64,000 bases of DNA from NCBI RefSeq assembly GCF_010092445.1, contig NZ_CP048031.1, positions 2,604,001 to 2,668,000 on the forward strand. Direction: 5' to 3'. A program made the position numbers and the translations under genes. This document shows positions 24,257 through 35,132 of the stretch, one piece after another. The stretch is from Shewanella sp. Arc9-LZ (GTDB lineage Bacteria; Pseudomonadota; Gammaproteobacteria; Enterobacterales; Shewanellaceae). How positions within the stretch are numbered: the first letter of the stretch is position 1; every line of letters begins with the position of its first letter. The notes under the pieces are model-generated. The model saw only the letters and a list, made by a program, of their open reading frames with translations. It was not told the origin of the DNA and did not search any database.

Positions 24257-25417
24257 TTATTCGCCATCGAGGCCTTTTATTCGCTTGATACTGCCCCACT
24301 GTTTACACGATGGACAATGCCAATACAAACCGTGAGAAGGGAAACCACAGGCAGTACAGCGATAACTAGGGCGGAATTTAATTTGTTGTTCAACAAGTTG
24401 TTCAAGCATGGACAGACTTTGTTTGGCTTGACCATCTTCAGCTTGTTTAATGTGTAATTTCATTAAATGCTGAAAGCCTTTCATGGTCGGATGACGATAT
24501 AAATTATCGAGCATCATGGTTTCAGCACTTTGATGCTGGCCGAGGCTAATTTTATGTTCGGCGAGTGTAACTACCACACTGGCTCCCGCGCCATCGGCAA
24601 TCGCTTTGGCGAGCAGCTCATGAAAACCATTTGGATCTTGAGTATCTCGATACACTTGCTTTGCAATTGAAACACCATCGGCAAATAAATTAATATCTGC
24701 CACTTTTAACTCTTGTAGCGCCTGCTTACATAGCTCAAATTGGCCAGCATCAAGATACATTTTAGCTAAGGTTAACCAAGCACGGCCGCATTGGGCGTCT
24801 TGTTTAATGGCTTGTTGTAGTTTTTTGATTTTATCAGCATCATTATTGGCTTCATCAGCTAACTGACAATAAAAATGGGCCGTGGTGCATTTAAGCACTT
24901 GCTGACGTTTACGAGGTAGGCGCTTAGTGATATTGATGGCGTCTTGCCATTCTTTAGTCACTTGGTAGATTAACAGCAGTTGTGTTTCAGCTTCTTCACT
25001 GTGGTCATCTTGGCTGACTAAGTTAATAAAGATTTCTTCAGCACGGTCATAAAAACCTGCAGCCATATAATCTTTACCTAACTCCATCATCGCAATGTCA
25101 CGCTGCTCATTGGTTAAGCTGGGCCTAGCAATCAAATTTTGATGGATGCGAATGGAACGATCCACTTCACCACGTTTACGAAATAACGAACCTAACGATA
25201 AATGGGTGTCGATAGTTTCATCGTCAACATCGAGCATGCTGATGAATAAATCAACCGCTTTGTCAGACTCGTTCGACAGTAAAAAGTTAAGCCCAGTAAA
25301 ATAATCTCGGCTTAATTTTTTAGTCTGCTGGCTATCGCTATGACGAATACTGCGTCGTCCCATGTACCATCCATAACCGGCAGCGATAGGCAATAACAAG
25401 AACAAGATTTCTAGCAT
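24257..25417 (-). CDS. lapB: lipopolysaccharide assembly protein B
   Basis: Inner-membrane-anchored TPR protein, 386 aa, which promotes FtsH degradation of LpxC and so sets LPS level. Seen: an N-terminal membrane helix ([21 protein letters not shown]), about nine TPR-like helix pairs, and a C-terminal rubredoxin-type zinc/iron module CTACG...CPSCKQWG (about 353-375), all diagnostic. It starts one base after lapA ends. Confidence 0.96.
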   Translation of the reverse strand: MLEILFLLLPIAAGYGWYMGRRSIRHSDSQQTKKLSRDYFTGLNFLLSNESDKAVDLFISMLDVDDETIDTHLSLGSLFRKRGEVDRSIRIHQNLIARPSLTNEQRDIAMMELGKDYMAAGFYDRAEEIFINLVSQDDHSEEAETQLLLIYQVTKEWQDAINITKRLPRKRQQVLKCTTAHFYCQLADEANNDADKIKKLQQAIKQDAQCGRAWLTLAKMYLDAGQFELCKQALQELKVADINLFADGVSIAKQVYRDTQDPNGFHELLAKAIADGAGASVVVTLAEHKISLGQHQSAETMMLDNLYRHPTMKGFQHLMKLHIKQAEDGQAKQSLSMLEQLVEQQIKFRPSYRCTACGFPSHGLYWHCPSCKQWGSIKRIKGLDGE

Positions 25418-25418
25418 A

Positions 25419-25727
25419 CTAGGCGGCTTGATCCTTAGGCGTTACAACTACACTGGTTGCATCCGCAGCGGTGAGCTTTTTAAGCGCTTTGTTACTTTTA
25501 CGCAATGCGAGTTTTAACTTTACGATGTGATAACTTGCAAATATCCAGCTGATAATAAACCCGCTGAAAAATACCACCGCAAGAACCATAGGCAATCGAT
25601 ACTGCCCTTCAGCAATAAAGTAACTTAAGGTTACGACTTGTTCATTTTTAGCGCCAAATAATAATGCTAGAACAAACATCAATCCAACCAGTACAACGAC
25701 AATAAATGATCTCACGCTATTCTCCAT
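25419..25727 (-). CDS. lapA: lipopolysaccharide assembly protein A
   Basis: 102-aa inner-membrane protein with two helices (about 6-24 and 44-66) and a basic cytoplasmic coiled tail (KLKLALRKSNKALKKL), the YciS/LapA pattern. It partners with LapB and is transcribed just before it. Confidence 0.93.
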   Translation of the reverse strand: MENSVRSFIVVVLVGLMFVLALLFGAKNEQVVTLSYFIAEGQYRLPMVLAVVFFSGFIISWIFASYHIVKLKLALRKSNKALKKLTAADATSVVVTPKDQAA

Positions 25728-25797
25728 GAAGGTGCATCAATATAATGATTATCCAAGAAATTTACTGGGCTGACCAGCATTGACTGCCATTAGATAC

Positions 25798-25824
25798 AAA
25801 AAAGCCTCCAATAGGAGGCTTTTT
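25798..25824. terminator. terminator of ihfB
   Basis: AAAAAAGCCTCC / GGAGGCTTTTT stem with an AATA loop, 14 bases beyond the ihfB stop; on the minus strand it ends in a T run. It separates ihfB from lapAB. Confidence 0.9.
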
Positions 25825-25837
25825 ATTCAAGCGTTAA

Positions 25838-26125
25838 TCAAGGATTAACAGCATCGACACGTTCGCGCAGCTCTTTTCCCGGCTTAAAGTGCGGTACATA
25901 CTTGCCTTCCAAGTCAACAGAGGTTCCTGTTTTTGGATTACGACCCGTACGAGGCGCACGATAGTGAAGTGAAAAACTACCAAATCCACGGATTTCTATA
26001 CGATCACCGGTTTCTAATGTTGTCGCCATTTGCTCCAACATTTCTTTGATTGCACTTTCCACTTCTTTCGCCGACAGTTGCGACTGCCTAGTGGCGAGTT
26101 TTTCGATAAGTTCAGATTTTGTCAT
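25838..26125 (-). CDS. ihfB: integration host factor beta subunit
   Basis: 95-aa HU-family DNA-bending protein, partner of IhfA. Seen: [11 protein letters not shown] start, the [26 protein letters not shown] beta-arm with the intercalating Pro region, and [10 protein letters not shown] end. The C-terminus and length match E. coli (94 aa). It lies downstream of rpsA, the classic order. Confidence 0.98.
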
Positions 26126-26202
26126 CTTAGCTATCCCATATTATCAAGCCAAACACAGTCGCCTAATGGGGACAAGGTCCCCATACAACAGACGATTTTC
26201 GA

Positions 26203-27870
26203 TTACTTACGAGCTGCTTTAAAGGCTTCAGCCATTGCGCTGCTCATTACAACATCGTCTTGCTTGTTCAAAGTAGCAATCGCTTCTTTCTGTTCAGCTT
26301 CATCTTTCGCTTTGATAGATAAGCTGATAGAACGGTTCTTACGATCTACACCCATGAACTTAGCTTCGATTGCATCACCAACTGAGTATACAGTAGATGC
26401 GTCTTCGATGCGGTCTGCAGAGATGTCAGCTACACGAATGTAACCTTCAACTGTTTCTGCTAATTCAACTGTAACACCTTTTGCGTCAACAGCAGAAACA
26501 GTACCGTGAACTACGGTGCCTTTCTTCTTGTCAGCTAAGTATGCGTTGAATGGATCATCTTCAGTTTGCTTAACACCTAGGCTGATGCGCTCACGCTCTG
26601 GGTCTACTGAAAGAACTACAGCGTGGATCTCATCGCCTTTCTTGTATTCAGAAACTGCGTCTTCGCCAGTACCGTTCCAAGAAATGTCAGATAAGTGAAC
26701 AAGACCATCGATTCCACCGTCAAGACCGATAAAGATACCGAAGTCAGTGATTGACTTGATCTTACCAGATACTTTGTCGCCTTTGTTGTAACGAGTTGCG
26801 AAGTCATCCCATGGGTTAACTTTACACTGTTTAAGGCCTAGAGAAATACGACGACGCTCTTCATCGATGTCTAGTACTAACACTTCAACTTCATCACCTA
26901 AGTTAACAACTTTAGATGGGTGAATGTTCTTGTTAGTCCAATCCATTTCAGAAACGTGTACTAAACCTTCAACACCTTCTTCGATTTCAACGAAACAACC
27001 GTAGTCAGTTAGGTTAGTTACGCGACCAGTAAGACGTGTGCTTTCTGGGTAGCGCTTGCTGATTTCTAACCATGGATCTTCGCCAAGTTGCTTAAGACCT
27101 AGTGATACGCGAGTACGTTCACGGTCATACTTAAGAACTTTAACGTTGATTTCGTCACCAACATTAACGATTTCAGATGGGTGCTTAACACGTTTCCAAG
27201 CCATATCAGTGATATGTAAAAGACCGTCAACACCACCTAAGTCTACGAATGCACCGTAGTCAGTAAGGTTTTTAACGATACCTTTAACAGCTTGACCTTC
27301 TTGTAGATTCTCAAGAAGAGTATCACGTTCAGCACTGCTTTCAGATTCGATAACTGCACGACGAGAAACAACAACGTTGTTGCGCTTCTGGTCAAGCTTG
27401 ATAACTTTGAATTCTAATTCTTTGTACTCTAAGTGAGCGGTGTCGCGAACTGGGCGCACGTCAACTAGAGAACCTGGTAAGAAGGCACGGATACCGTTTA
27501 ATTCAACAGTGAAACCACCTTTAACTTTACCATTGATGATACCGATTACAGTTTCAGCATCTTCGTACGCTTTTTCTAGAACGATCCAAGCTTCATGACG
27601 CTTAGCTTTTTCGCGAGACAATTGAGTCTCACCGAAACCATCTTCAACAGAGTCAAGGGCTACGTCAACTTCATCACCTACTTGGATTTCTAAAACGCCT
27701 TGTGCGTTTTTGAATTCGTCAGCATTGATTGGGCTTTCAGACTTAAGACCAGCGTCAACAAGTACCATACCGTTTTCGATGGCAACAACTGTACCACGGA
27801 CGATAGAACCTGGACGGAACTCTAGGGTTTGAAGGGATTGTTCAAATAGATCAGCAAAAGATTCAGTCAT
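26203..27870 (-). CDS. rpsA: 30S ribosomal protein S1
   Basis: 555-aa RNA-binding ribosomal protein with six S1 (OB-fold) repeats, needed for initiation on most mRNAs. The repeats are visible through recurring units such as [43 protein letters not shown] and [22 protein letters not shown]. The two N-terminal ribosome-binding repeats are more divergent, as usual. Codon use is visibly restricted, consistent with high expression. It lies 114 bases downstream of cmk. Confidence 0.98.
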   Translation of the reverse strand: MTESFADLFEQSLQTLEFRPGSIVRGTVVAIENGMVLVDAGLKSESPINADEFKNAQGVLEIQVGDEVDVALDSVEDGFGETQLSREKAKRHEAWIVLEKAYEDAETVIGIINGKVKGGFTVELNGIRAFLPGSLVDVRPVRDTAHLEYKELEFKVIKLDQKRNNVVVSRRAVIESESSAERDTLLENLQEGQAVKGIVKNLTDYGAFVDLGGVDGLLHITDMAWKRVKHPSEIVNVGDEINVKVLKYDRERTRVSLGLKQLGEDPWLEISKRYPESTRLTGRVTNLTDYGCFVEIEEGVEGLVHVSEMDWTNKNIHPSKVVNLGDEVEVLVLDIDEERRRISLGLKQCKVNPWDDFATRYNKGDKVSGKIKSITDFGIFIGLDGGIDGLVHLSDISWNGTGEDAVSEYKKGDEIHAVVLSVDPERERISLGVKQTEDDPFNAYLADKKKGTVVHGTVSAVDAKGVTVELAETVEGYIRVADISADRIEDASTVYSVGDAIEAKFMGVDRKNRSISLSIKAKDEAEQKEAIATLNKQDDVVMSSAMAEAFKAARK

Positions 27871-27984
27871 GTTTTAGGTTACTTTCATTAAATAAACCAC
27901 CATCCATCCTAGATGTGGAGTCTAGTAATATTATTCGTGTCATCCTTAACACGAATACCTACTGCACAATAATCGACCATTCGA

Positions 27985-28674
27985 TTACGCAACAGTAATT
28001 TTTTGTCCAACGTATTCAAGCACTTGCTTCAATACATCTTCAATACCTATGCCGCTTGTATCAATAACAAGGGCATCATCAGCTGGGACTAGAGGCGAAG
28101 CGGCGCGATTGATATCACGGTCGTCTCGTTCAATAATTTCAGCTAAAAGGCGGTCGATTTTAACATCGAAGCCCTTGTCCTGCAACTGATTATAGCGTCT
28201 TTGCGCACGTTCTTCAGCAGACGCAGTTAAAAATATTTTTACTGGTGCTTTAGAAAAAACCACTGTGCCCATGTCGCGTCCGTCGGCAACAAGTCCTGGA
28301 GCGGCACAAAATGCACGTTGACGGCGTAATAATGCCTCACGTACGCGTGGTAATGCAGCCACTTTTGAGGCAGCATTTGAGCATTCTTGTGTTCGAATGG
28401 TGGTGGTAACATCTTCACCTTCGAGAATCACTTTAATAGCATCTGCCTCGGTGCCCGTTAAAAATTGGACATCAAGGTGTGCAGCCAATAAGGTCAGTGC
28501 TTCTTCGTTTTCTAGCTCAACATCATGATGAATAGCGGCTAAGGCTAAAACACGATAAATCGCACCACTGTCTAACAAATGCCACCCTAAATGTTGTGCC
28601 AACAATTGGCATATCGTCCCTTTCCCTGCACCGCTTGGGCCATCGACTGTGATCACTGGAGATCGTTCAGACAT
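27985..28674 (-). CDS. cmk: cytidylate kinase
   Basis: Phosphorylates CMP and dCMP with ATP, 229 aa. Seen: the P-loop [11 protein letters not shown], the CMP-binding [10 protein letters not shown] and the lid [10 protein letters not shown] with [16 protein letters not shown]. It follows aroA, the common gammaproteobacterial order aroA-cmk-rpsA. Confidence 0.97.
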   Translation of the reverse strand: MSERSPVITVDGPSGAGKGTICQLLAQHLGWHLLDSGAIYRVLALAAIHHDVELENEEALTLLAAHLDVQFLTGTEADAIKVILEGEDVTTTIRTQECSNAASKVAALPRVREALLRRQRAFCAAPGLVADGRDMGTVVFSKAPVKIFLTASAEERAQRRYNQLQDKGFDVKIDRLLAEIIERDDRDINRAASPLVPADDALVIDTSGIGIEDVLKQVLEYVGQKITVA

Positions 28675-28798
28675 AATTTCCTCCGAAAATAATCTATCTT
28701 CCTTGAAAAGATAAAGGGTTCATCAAAATAAGCGCGCGCATTGTATAACAAAAAAATGTTAATTACTGATGAATTTTCGGTTATTAAAACCAAGATCG

Positions 28799-28829
28799 CC
28801 CTTTAGCACATACCTGATGCGCTAAAGGG
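28799..28829. repeat. inverted repeat between aroA and cmk
   Basis: CCCTTTAGC (28799-28807) / GCTAAAGGG (28821-28829) with a 13-base loop, just after the aroA stop codon. There is no T run, so termination is doubtful; it may be an mRNA-stabilising structure. Confidence 0.5.
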
Positions 28830-28854
28830 TCCGTTTTAATTCCGCGCTGTAATA

Positions 28855-30135
28855 TTATTTTGCTAGCTGTACAAATTGAGCAAAGTAATCTGGAAATGTC
28901 TTAGATGTGCAGTCTGGATCGTTAATGGTGATACCACAATCAGCAAAAGCCATCATTGAAAAACACATTGCCATACGATGATCATTATAGGTATCAATTG
29001 CTGCAGTATTTAATTCTGCAGGTGGTGTAATGGTAATATAGTCATGGCCTTCTTCAACTGTCGCGCCAACCTTACGTAATTCAGTGGCCATGGCCGCTAA
29101 GCGATCAGTTTCTTTAATACGCCAGTTATATATATTGGTCAGTTTTGTGGTGCCCTTGGCAAATAAAGCCGCTGTTGCAATGGTCATTGCAGCATCAGGG
29201 ATATGATTCATGTCCATTTCTATCGCGCGAAGGCTCGATTTTCTGGCAATAATGAAATCATCGCCCCACTCGATATCTGCTCCCATTTGGGCTAACGCAT
29301 CGGCAAACTTAACATCGCCTTGAATACTTAAGCGTCCAACACCAGTGACTTTAACTTCACCGCCTTGGATAGCGCCTGCAGCGAGGAAGTAAGATGCCGA
29401 TGAAGCGTCGCCTTCTACCAGTACTTTACCGGGTGAGACATATTGTTGACCGGCCTTAATTTCGAAACGTTGATATTGATGATTTATCACTTCAACACCA
29501 AACTGCTTCATTAGCGCAATGGTGATATCAATATAAGGCTTAGAGACAAGCTCGCCTTTAATATTAATGTTGACGCTGTCTTTGGTCAGTGGCGCAACCA
29601 TGAGTAATGCGGTTAAAAACTGGCTTGATAAATCACCGGCAATGTCAACATTACCGCCATTTAAGCCGGTTGCCTTAATGGTTAATGGTGGAAAACCGTC
29701 ATTTTTAAGATACGTGACATCGGCACCTAATTGACGCAGCGCATCGACCAAATCACCAATTGGGCGCTCCTCCATGCGAGGCTCACCGGTTAAGGTAAAT
29801 TCGCCATGGCCTAATGTGAGTGCGGCGCATAATGGTCGCATTGCAGTGCCTGCATTGCCAAGAAATAAACTCTGTGCGTCCACAGATGAAACAGCGCCAC
29901 CTAAACCGGTTAATTCACAAACAGTATTATTGTCAGACAGCTGGTAATGCACACCTAACTGCTTTAATGATGCCAACATATAGCGAATGTCATCAGAGTC
30001 GAGCAAGTTCGTCAGAGTGGTTTTACCCTGCGCTAAAGTTGCGAGTAACAGTGCACGGTTTGAAATGCTCTTAGAGCCTGGAATGTTAATTTCGCCATTC
30101 ATGCGAGTAATTTGGTCTAGACGCAGTTGTTTCAT
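28855..30135 (-). CDS. aroA: 3-phosphoshikimate 1-carboxyvinyltransferase (EPSP synthase)
   Basis: Sixth step of the shikimate pathway, 426 aa. Seen: the [14 protein letters not shown] motif, [10 protein letters not shown], the [17 protein letters not shown] loop, and [18 protein letters not shown] with the catalytic region, giving the class I (bacterial, gammaproteobacterial) form. The length matches E. coli (427). First gene of the aroA-cmk-rpsA-ihfB run. Confidence 0.98.
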   Translation of the reverse strand: MKQLRLDQITRMNGEINIPGSKSISNRALLLATLAQGKTTLTNLLDSDDIRYMLASLKQLGVHYQLSDNNTVCELTGLGGAVSSVDAQSLFLGNAGTAMRPLCAALTLGHGEFTLTGEPRMEERPIGDLVDALRQLGADVTYLKNDGFPPLTIKATGLNGGNVDIAGDLSSQFLTALLMVAPLTKDSVNINIKGELVSKPYIDITIALMKQFGVEVINHQYQRFEIKAGQQYVSPGKVLVEGDASSASYFLAAGAIQGGEVKVTGVGRLSIQGDVKFADALAQMGADIEWGDDFIIARKSSLRAIEMDMNHIPDAAMTIATAALFAKGTTKLTNIYNWRIKETDRLAAMATELRKVGATVEEGHDYITITPPAELNTAAIDTYNDHRMAMCFSMMAFADCGITINDPDCTSKTFPDYFAQFVQLAK

Positions 30136-30624
30136 TAATACTCTTCTTTAGTGTTGCACTCATTAAACGTCTATCGACCGAGATATGAGTAAAAGGCTTC
30201 GCTGGAGAAATAAGTGTGACATTGTTAACGTGATGCGGATCGGTGCACATCTTAAAATACATGTCACTGGCAATTTTTCGGTACAGTTTGCTAATAATTT
30301 ACTAAATAATTCTTCGTAGCCCTACGTTACTGATTGTCAGCAAGGATTCAACCGTTATTTTGTGTTTTAGGTGACTTTTATACTCAAGTTGAATTTATTT
30401 TATCTTTATCGCTTTTTTTATTAGCAAATCGGACCACAACATTGGCTATTTCACCTGTCAGGCTTAGTTGCCAGAAATCGTAACAACCCTCTTGCTAATA
30501 TCCCATCACAGCTGATTTAGCAGTTCTTTATTGATGTAAATCACGTTATGCTTAAGACCATAATGCATATACTGTTAGCTTATTTCGCCCTAATGCCTGT
30601 AATTTTAAATAAGAAGGTCAATTC
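30136..30624. other. divergent intergenic region aroA / aminotransferase
   Basis: 489 bases without a gene. Apart from an FNR-type site near the right end (30531-30544), I see nothing distinct. Confidence 0.5.
30531..30544 (+). promoter_or_regulatory. FNR/EtrA-type site upstream of the aminotransferase
   Basis: TTGAT-GTAA-ATCAC matches TTGAT-N4-ATCAA at nine of ten positions, 81 bases before the start codon. A CRP reading scores lower (seven of ten). Confidence 0.45.
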
Positions 30625-31815
30625 ATGTTCAATTCATTAACCGCGATGCCTGCCGATCCGATTTTAGGCCTATTGACTCAATACCGCGAAGACAGCCACC
30701 CAAATAAAGTCGATTTAGGTGTGGGCGTATATAAAGATCCTGTTGGTCATACACCTATTCTAGATTGTGTAAAAGCCGCCGAAAAAATTCGTTTAGATAC
30801 CGAAACAACCAAAGTGTACATCGGCCCGACTGGCTCTGCGTCATTTAACCAACTTATGGGTGAATTAGCTTTTGGTGCTAGCCACAGTGCATTGCTGGCT
30901 AACCGAGTTCGAACAGTGTCAACCCCTGGCGGAACCGGTGCTCTGCGCGTTGCGGCTGACTTTATTAAGCGTTGTAATCCTAATGCGGTGTTATGGGTTA
31001 GCGACCCAACGTGGGCAAACCACACGGGGTTATTTGAAGCAGCTGGTGTTACGGTGAAAACCTATCCGTATTATGACTACGACAGCAAAACCCTTAAATT
31101 TGATCAAATGCTGGCAACCTTAAATACCATTGGTAAGGATGACGTAGTGCTTTTACATGCTTGTTGTCATAATCCAAGTGGCATGGATTTAACGACTGAG
31201 CAATGGGATGAAGTGGTTAAGGTTACGGTTAAGCAAGGCTTTACGCCATTAATTGATATGGCTTATCAAGGTTTTGGTGACGGCGTAGATGAAGATGCTT
31301 ATGGCGTACGTCAAATGGCTGCAGCAGTTGAAAGCATGATTTTATGCAGCTCTTGCTCGAAAAACTTCGGTTTATATCGCGAACGTATTGGCGCTTGCTC
31401 AATTGTGGCGAAAGATAGTGCAACTGTAGATGTTGCCCAATCGGTATTGTTATACGTAGTGCGCTGTATTTATTCTATGCCGCCAGCACATGGTGCTGCG
31501 ATTGTTGAAACCATTTTAGGCACCCCAGCCCTCAAGCAACAATGGTTAGACGAGCTAAAAGTCATGCGCGACCGTATTAACGGTAACCGGGCAATGTTGG
31601 TCAATCAATTAACGGCCAATGGTGTTGACCGTGACTTTAGTTTTATCGCCCGCCAAAAAGGGATGTTCTCATTTTTAGGTGTTAAGCCAGAACAAGTGGC
31701 AACCCTTAAACAGCAATACAGTGTGTACATGGTCGGCTCAAGCCGCATCAGTATTGCTGGTATTAGTGAAACTAATGTTGATTATTTAGCGAAATCAATC
31801 GCGGCAGTGCTATAA
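30625..31815 (+). CDS. aromatic-amino-acid / aspartate aminotransferase
   Basis: PLP-dependent class I aminotransferase of the AspC/TyrB family, 396 aa. It exchanges amino groups between aspartate or aromatic amino acids and 2-oxoglutarate. Seen: the N-terminal ADPILGLLTQYREDSHPNKVDLGVGVY, the HACCHNPSGMD loop with the Asn/Pro pair, the Asp in PLIDMAYQGFG, and the PLP-Lys in SCSKNFGLYRERIG. AspC versus TyrB cannot be separated with certainty by eye. GAAGG lies about seven bases before the ATG. Confidence 0.94.
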   Translation: MFNSLTAMPADPILGLLTQYREDSHPNKVDLGVGVYKDPVGHTPILDCVKAAEKIRLDTETTKVYIGPTGSASFNQLMGELAFGASHSALLANRVRTVSTPGGTGALRVAADFIKRCNPNAVLWVSDPTWANHTGLFEAAGVTVKTYPYYDYDSKTLKFDQMLATLNTIGKDDVVLLHACCHNPSGMDLTTEQWDEVVKVTVKQGFTPLIDMAYQGFGDGVDEDAYGVRQMAAAVESMILCSSCSKNFGLYRERIGACSIVAKDSATVDVAQSVLLYVVRCIYSMPPAHGAAIVETILGTPALKQQWLDELKVMRDRINGNRAMLVNQLTANGVDRDFSFIARQKGMFSFLGVKPEQVATLKQQYSVYMVGSSRISIAGISETNVDYLAKSIAAVL

Positions 31816-31861
31816 CCGATACTATTTAGATAATGGTTAGCAAGTAACATTACTGTATAAA

Positions 31862-31888
31862 CAAGGTCGCTAAATGCGGCCTTGTTTA
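31862..31888 (+). terminator. terminator of the aminotransferase gene
   Basis: CAAGGTCGC / GCGGCCTTG (nine pairs, one G-U) around TAAAT, followed by TTT, 46 bases after the stop. Confidence 0.7.
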
Positions 31889-32318
31889 TGCTCAGTCTAA
31901 AAAATTGTCTGCTTACCCCCTCAAAATGACATAAAAATCAGTTATCAAAAATAGCCATTTTGTTATTCCATCATAATTCTCCAAGACCGCAATCCGAGTT
32001 AGGTTAACTTACCTGCCCTTGTAAATAGCAGGCTCAAGTGATGCCAAATATCAGCAATGCAATTTATCGAATTGAGTCAATATGCCTAATACATAATACC
32101 GTTAATTCTTGGGTCTCGATTTAAGTAATCGCACTGTTAAATCTATAGGTGATGGTTGTATATGAATTGAAGCTGCTTGTCGTTTTTAATTTACGCTCAT
32201 CGGGATACAGCTCCCATTGCATGAACATGATTAACATAATGACTCTGTAACTGTTTAATTTTTCTTAAAAAGAGATAGCCTGACGCTGAATTTAATATAT
32301 CAACAAAGCGAGTCAGCC
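31889..32318. other. intergenic region before the HAAAP transporter
   Basis: About 430 AT-rich bases with no convincing ORF or known operator. The start codon downstream lacks a strong Shine-Dalgarno. Confidence 0.5.
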
Positions 32319-33680
32319 ATGCAAAATGAAACCATAAGTGTACAAGAGATCCCCGTATCCTCCGTTGTTTCAGCCACTGGCTGGTCACGCCAGGATACCA
32401 CCTGGATGTTGAGCTTGTTTGGCACAGCGGTTGGCGCCGGAATTTTATTTTTACCGATCAATGCGGGAATGGGAGGGTTTTGGCCATTAGTGTTAATGGC
32501 ACTCATGATAGGCCCAATGACCTATCTCGCTCACCGTGGATTATCTCGTTTCCTATGTTCATCAGCGATTCCTGGCAGTGACATCACTCAGGTCGTTGAA
32601 GAACATTTTGGGACTGGAGCAGGTAAAGCGATTACTTGGCTGTATTTTCTCGCCATATATCCTATTGTATTAATCTATGGCGTTGGGATAACTAATACCG
32701 TCGACAGTTTCATTATTAATCAATTAGGCATGTTTACCGAAGTGCCAAGAATGTTACTCGACGGTACGCCTGCACTGACGGAAGCTGGCGGGCAAATAAT
32801 CGATAAAGTCAGTGGTATTCCACGTTGGCTGCTTTCGGGAATGCTCATCTTAGGCATGATGTCGGTGATGGTTGCGGGTGAAAAATTTATGCTCTCCGTG
32901 ACGCGATTATTAGTCTATCCGTTAGTCGCAATCCTTGCTTTTATGTCCTTGTACCTCATACCAGACTGGAAGTTTGATGCATTAATGGTTGTGCCTTCGA
33001 CAACTAATTTTCTTGGGACTGTCTGGTTAACCATTCCAGTGTTGGTATTTGCCTTTAACCATTCACCCGCTATCTCACAGTTCTCGGTTTCACTCAAAAA
33101 AGAACATGGCGCGAATGCCTCCCATAAAGCCGATGTCATCCTCCGCAATACAGCCATTATGTTAGTCGGATTTGTGATGTTGTTTGTGTTCTCTTGTGTA
33201 CTGTCGTTAACACCGGCGCAGTTATTAGAAGCTAAAGCCGATAACTTGCCGATATTGTCTTATCTTGCCAACGTGCATGAAAGTGGCTTTATCAGTTATT
33301 TTGCCCCTGTCATTGCTTTCATCGCCATTATTTCATCTTTCTTCGGTCACTATATGGGTGCCACAGAAGGGTTAAAAGGCATTATTGTTAAGCAATTACC
33401 GGATAGCAGCGAGCCAGAAAATAGCAAAAAACTGGATAAATTTATTTTAGGGTTTATGTTTATCACCACCTGGGGCGTGGCGATTATGAATCCAAGTATT
33501 CTGGGTATGATTGAAGCGCTTGGTGGCCCAGTGATTGCGGCTATTTTGTATCTCATGCCAATGTATGCGATATACAAAGTACCGGCACTGAAAGCCTACC
33601 GCGGTCGAGTAAGCAACATATTCGTCGTCATTACCGGTTTATTATCTATGACTGCCATTCTATTCGGCTTGCTGAGTTAA
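32319..33680 (+). CDS. amino-acid transporter, HAAAP family (SdaC/TdcC-like)
   Basis: 453-aa inner-membrane permease of the hydroxy/aromatic amino acid family. Seen: the first-helix motif [22 protein letters not shown] (shown as family signature [13 protein letters not shown]), about eleven hydrophobic segments, and [17 protein letters not shown] in helix 6, matching SdaC/TdcC serine-threonine carriers more than the aromatic-specific TyrP/Mtr. Probable proton- or sodium-coupled serine/threonine uptake. Single gene between intergenic regions. Confidence 0.88.
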   Translation: MQNETISVQEIPVSSVVSATGWSRQDTTWMLSLFGTAVGAGILFLPINAGMGGFWPLVLMALMIGPMTYLAHRGLSRFLCSSAIPGSDITQVVEEHFGTGAGKAITWLYFLAIYPIVLIYGVGITNTVDSFIINQLGMFTEVPRMLLDGTPALTEAGGQIIDKVSGIPRWLLSGMLILGMMSVMVAGEKFMLSVTRLLVYPLVAILAFMSLYLIPDWKFDALMVVPSTTNFLGTVWLTIPVLVFAFNHSPAISQFSVSLKKEHGANASHKADVILRNTAIMLVGFVMLFVFSCVLSLTPAQLLEAKADNLPILSYLANVHESGFISYFAPVIAFIAIISSFFGHYMGATEGLKGIIVKQLPDSSEPENSKKLDKFILGFMFITTWGVAIMNPSILGMIEALGGPVIAAILYLMPMYAIYKVPALKAYRGRVSNIFVVITGLLSMTAILFGLLS

Positions 33681-33892
33681 ATAAGATAATTTGGGCGGGC
33701 TCACACCCGCTCGAATTATTGATTGAGGCAAAGTTTTGTATAAAAACTCAGACAAAATGTAGTGTTATGCTTCAACTTCTATTGTTATACATTTATCAAA
33801 AAACAAAAACTAGAAGTAGCTCAAAACCTTACTAGCATTATCTTGCTACTATAAAACCCATATCACCTCCTTCCTTTGAGTAAATACGGTTA

Positions 33893-34972
33893 ATGTCTTT
33901 TTACCAATCTCCCAAAAAAATGTCTGCATTTGATGCTAAGTTTGAAGCACAAAAAATAGCTTTCGCACCCGTAAGCTTTCAAGTCGCCCGTTGCTTAAGT
34001 CAATTTGGCTTACTGGCAAAAGTTGATGACGCCGGAGACGAAGGTATTAGCTTAATTCAACTGATTCAACATTTTGAACTGTCTGAGTATGCCATTCATG
34101 TATTGCTCGATATGGGATTAAGCATGGGCATTTTTTGGTGTAAGGATGATCATTATCGACTCGATAAAACGGGTTATTTCTTACTCCATGATGATATGGC
34201 CGCCAAGAACCTAAACTTCGTCCATGATGTTTGCTATCAAGGCTTGTTTGATCTTGATGATTCACTTAAGCAAGGCAAAGCAATAGGACTTAAACACTTT
34301 GGCGATTGGGATACTATTTACCCAGGGTTAAGCCAGCTACCTGAACAAACTAAAAAAAGCTGGTTTGAATTTGATCATTACTATTCAGATCATGCCTTTG
34401 ACAGCTTATTACCTTTGATTTTCAAGTCAGATCCAGCTCATATTATTGATGTAGGCGGTAATACCGGTAAATGGGCATTTGCCTGCACCCGCTATAATAA
34501 AAACGTCAACGTCACCATAATGGATTTACCCGGTCAACTTGCTGTGGCAATGAAAAATGCCCAAGCATGTTTGGTTGCCGACCGCGTTCATCCATTTGAA
34601 ACCGATTTGCTTGATAGCAACAAACCGTTTTACCAAGGAGGTGATTTGTATTGGATGAGTCAATTTTTAGATTGTTTTTCTAAACAACAAATCATCACTA
34701 TTCTTCGGCGCACAGTGGCTGCGATGAAACCTGGCAGTGAACTGTGTATTTTAGAGACCTATTGGGACAGACAGCCACACGAAGCGGGCGCCTATTGCGT
34801 TAACGCAACCTCGTTGTATTTTACCGCGATAGCCAATGGAAATAGCCGGATGTATCACAGTAAAGACATGCTTAAAATGATCAATGAGGCTGGGCTGTAT
34901 GTTGATGAAGATATCGACAACATTGGCCTAGGTCATACTTTACTGCGCTGTAAATTAAAGCCGATGAATTAA
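33893..34972 (+). CDS. SAM-dependent methyltransferase, O-methyltransferase-like
   Basis: 359-aa protein with a winged-helix-like N-terminus (ISLIQLIQHFELSEYAIHVLLDMGLSMG region, about 50-85) and a C-terminal class I methyltransferase domain: motif I DVGGNTGKWAFA, MDLPGQLAVA, and the region DLYWMSQFLDCFS. This is the plan of PF00891 O-methyltransferases, but the usual catalytic His in the xxxHDW position is Asp here (FLDCF). Similar QFLDCF proteins are recalled from other marine gammaproteobacteria without an assigned substrate. No biosynthetic neighbours. The start has AGGAG-poor context; the ATG is the only good option. Confidence 0.82.
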   Translation: MSFYQSPKKMSAFDAKFEAQKIAFAPVSFQVARCLSQFGLLAKVDDAGDEGISLIQLIQHFELSEYAIHVLLDMGLSMGIFWCKDDHYRLDKTGYFLLHDDMAAKNLNFVHDVCYQGLFDLDDSLKQGKAIGLKHFGDWDTIYPGLSQLPEQTKKSWFEFDHYYSDHAFDSLLPLIFKSDPAHIIDVGGNTGKWAFACTRYNKNVNVTIMDLPGQLAVAMKNAQACLVADRVHPFETDLLDSNKPFYQGGDLYWMSQFLDCFSKQQIITILRRTVAAMKPGSELCILETYWDRQPHEAGAYCVNATSLYFTAIANGNSRMYHSKDMLKMINEAGLYVDEDIDNIGLGHTLLRCKLKPMN

Positions 34973-35055
34973 CAGAACTCACAGGCCAGAAAGACCAGTG
35001 GCAAGAAGTTAGAACAGTAATATAGCGATAACATACACATTTATTGATGGCATAA

Positions 35056-35087
35056 AAAAAGCGAATGCTGTTAGGCATTCGCTTTTT
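35056..35087. terminator. bidirectional terminator
   Basis: AAAAAGCGAATGC / GCATTCGCTTTTT stem with a 6-base loop, between the methyltransferase (plus) and serC (minus). Confidence 0.92.
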
Positions 35088-35132
35088 GTCTTTACTAAGC
35101 CGATCTTACGGTAAATAAATAAGCGGTTCGAA

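Noticed and set aside
24189..24299. 37-residue N-terminal extension of pyrF
   Set aside because: Not conserved; the GGAG-preceded ATG at 24188 gives the standard PyrF start.
32197..32388. 63-codon minus-strand ORF across the HAAAP transporter start
   Set aside because: It overlaps the start of a clear transporter in antisense and shows no domain.
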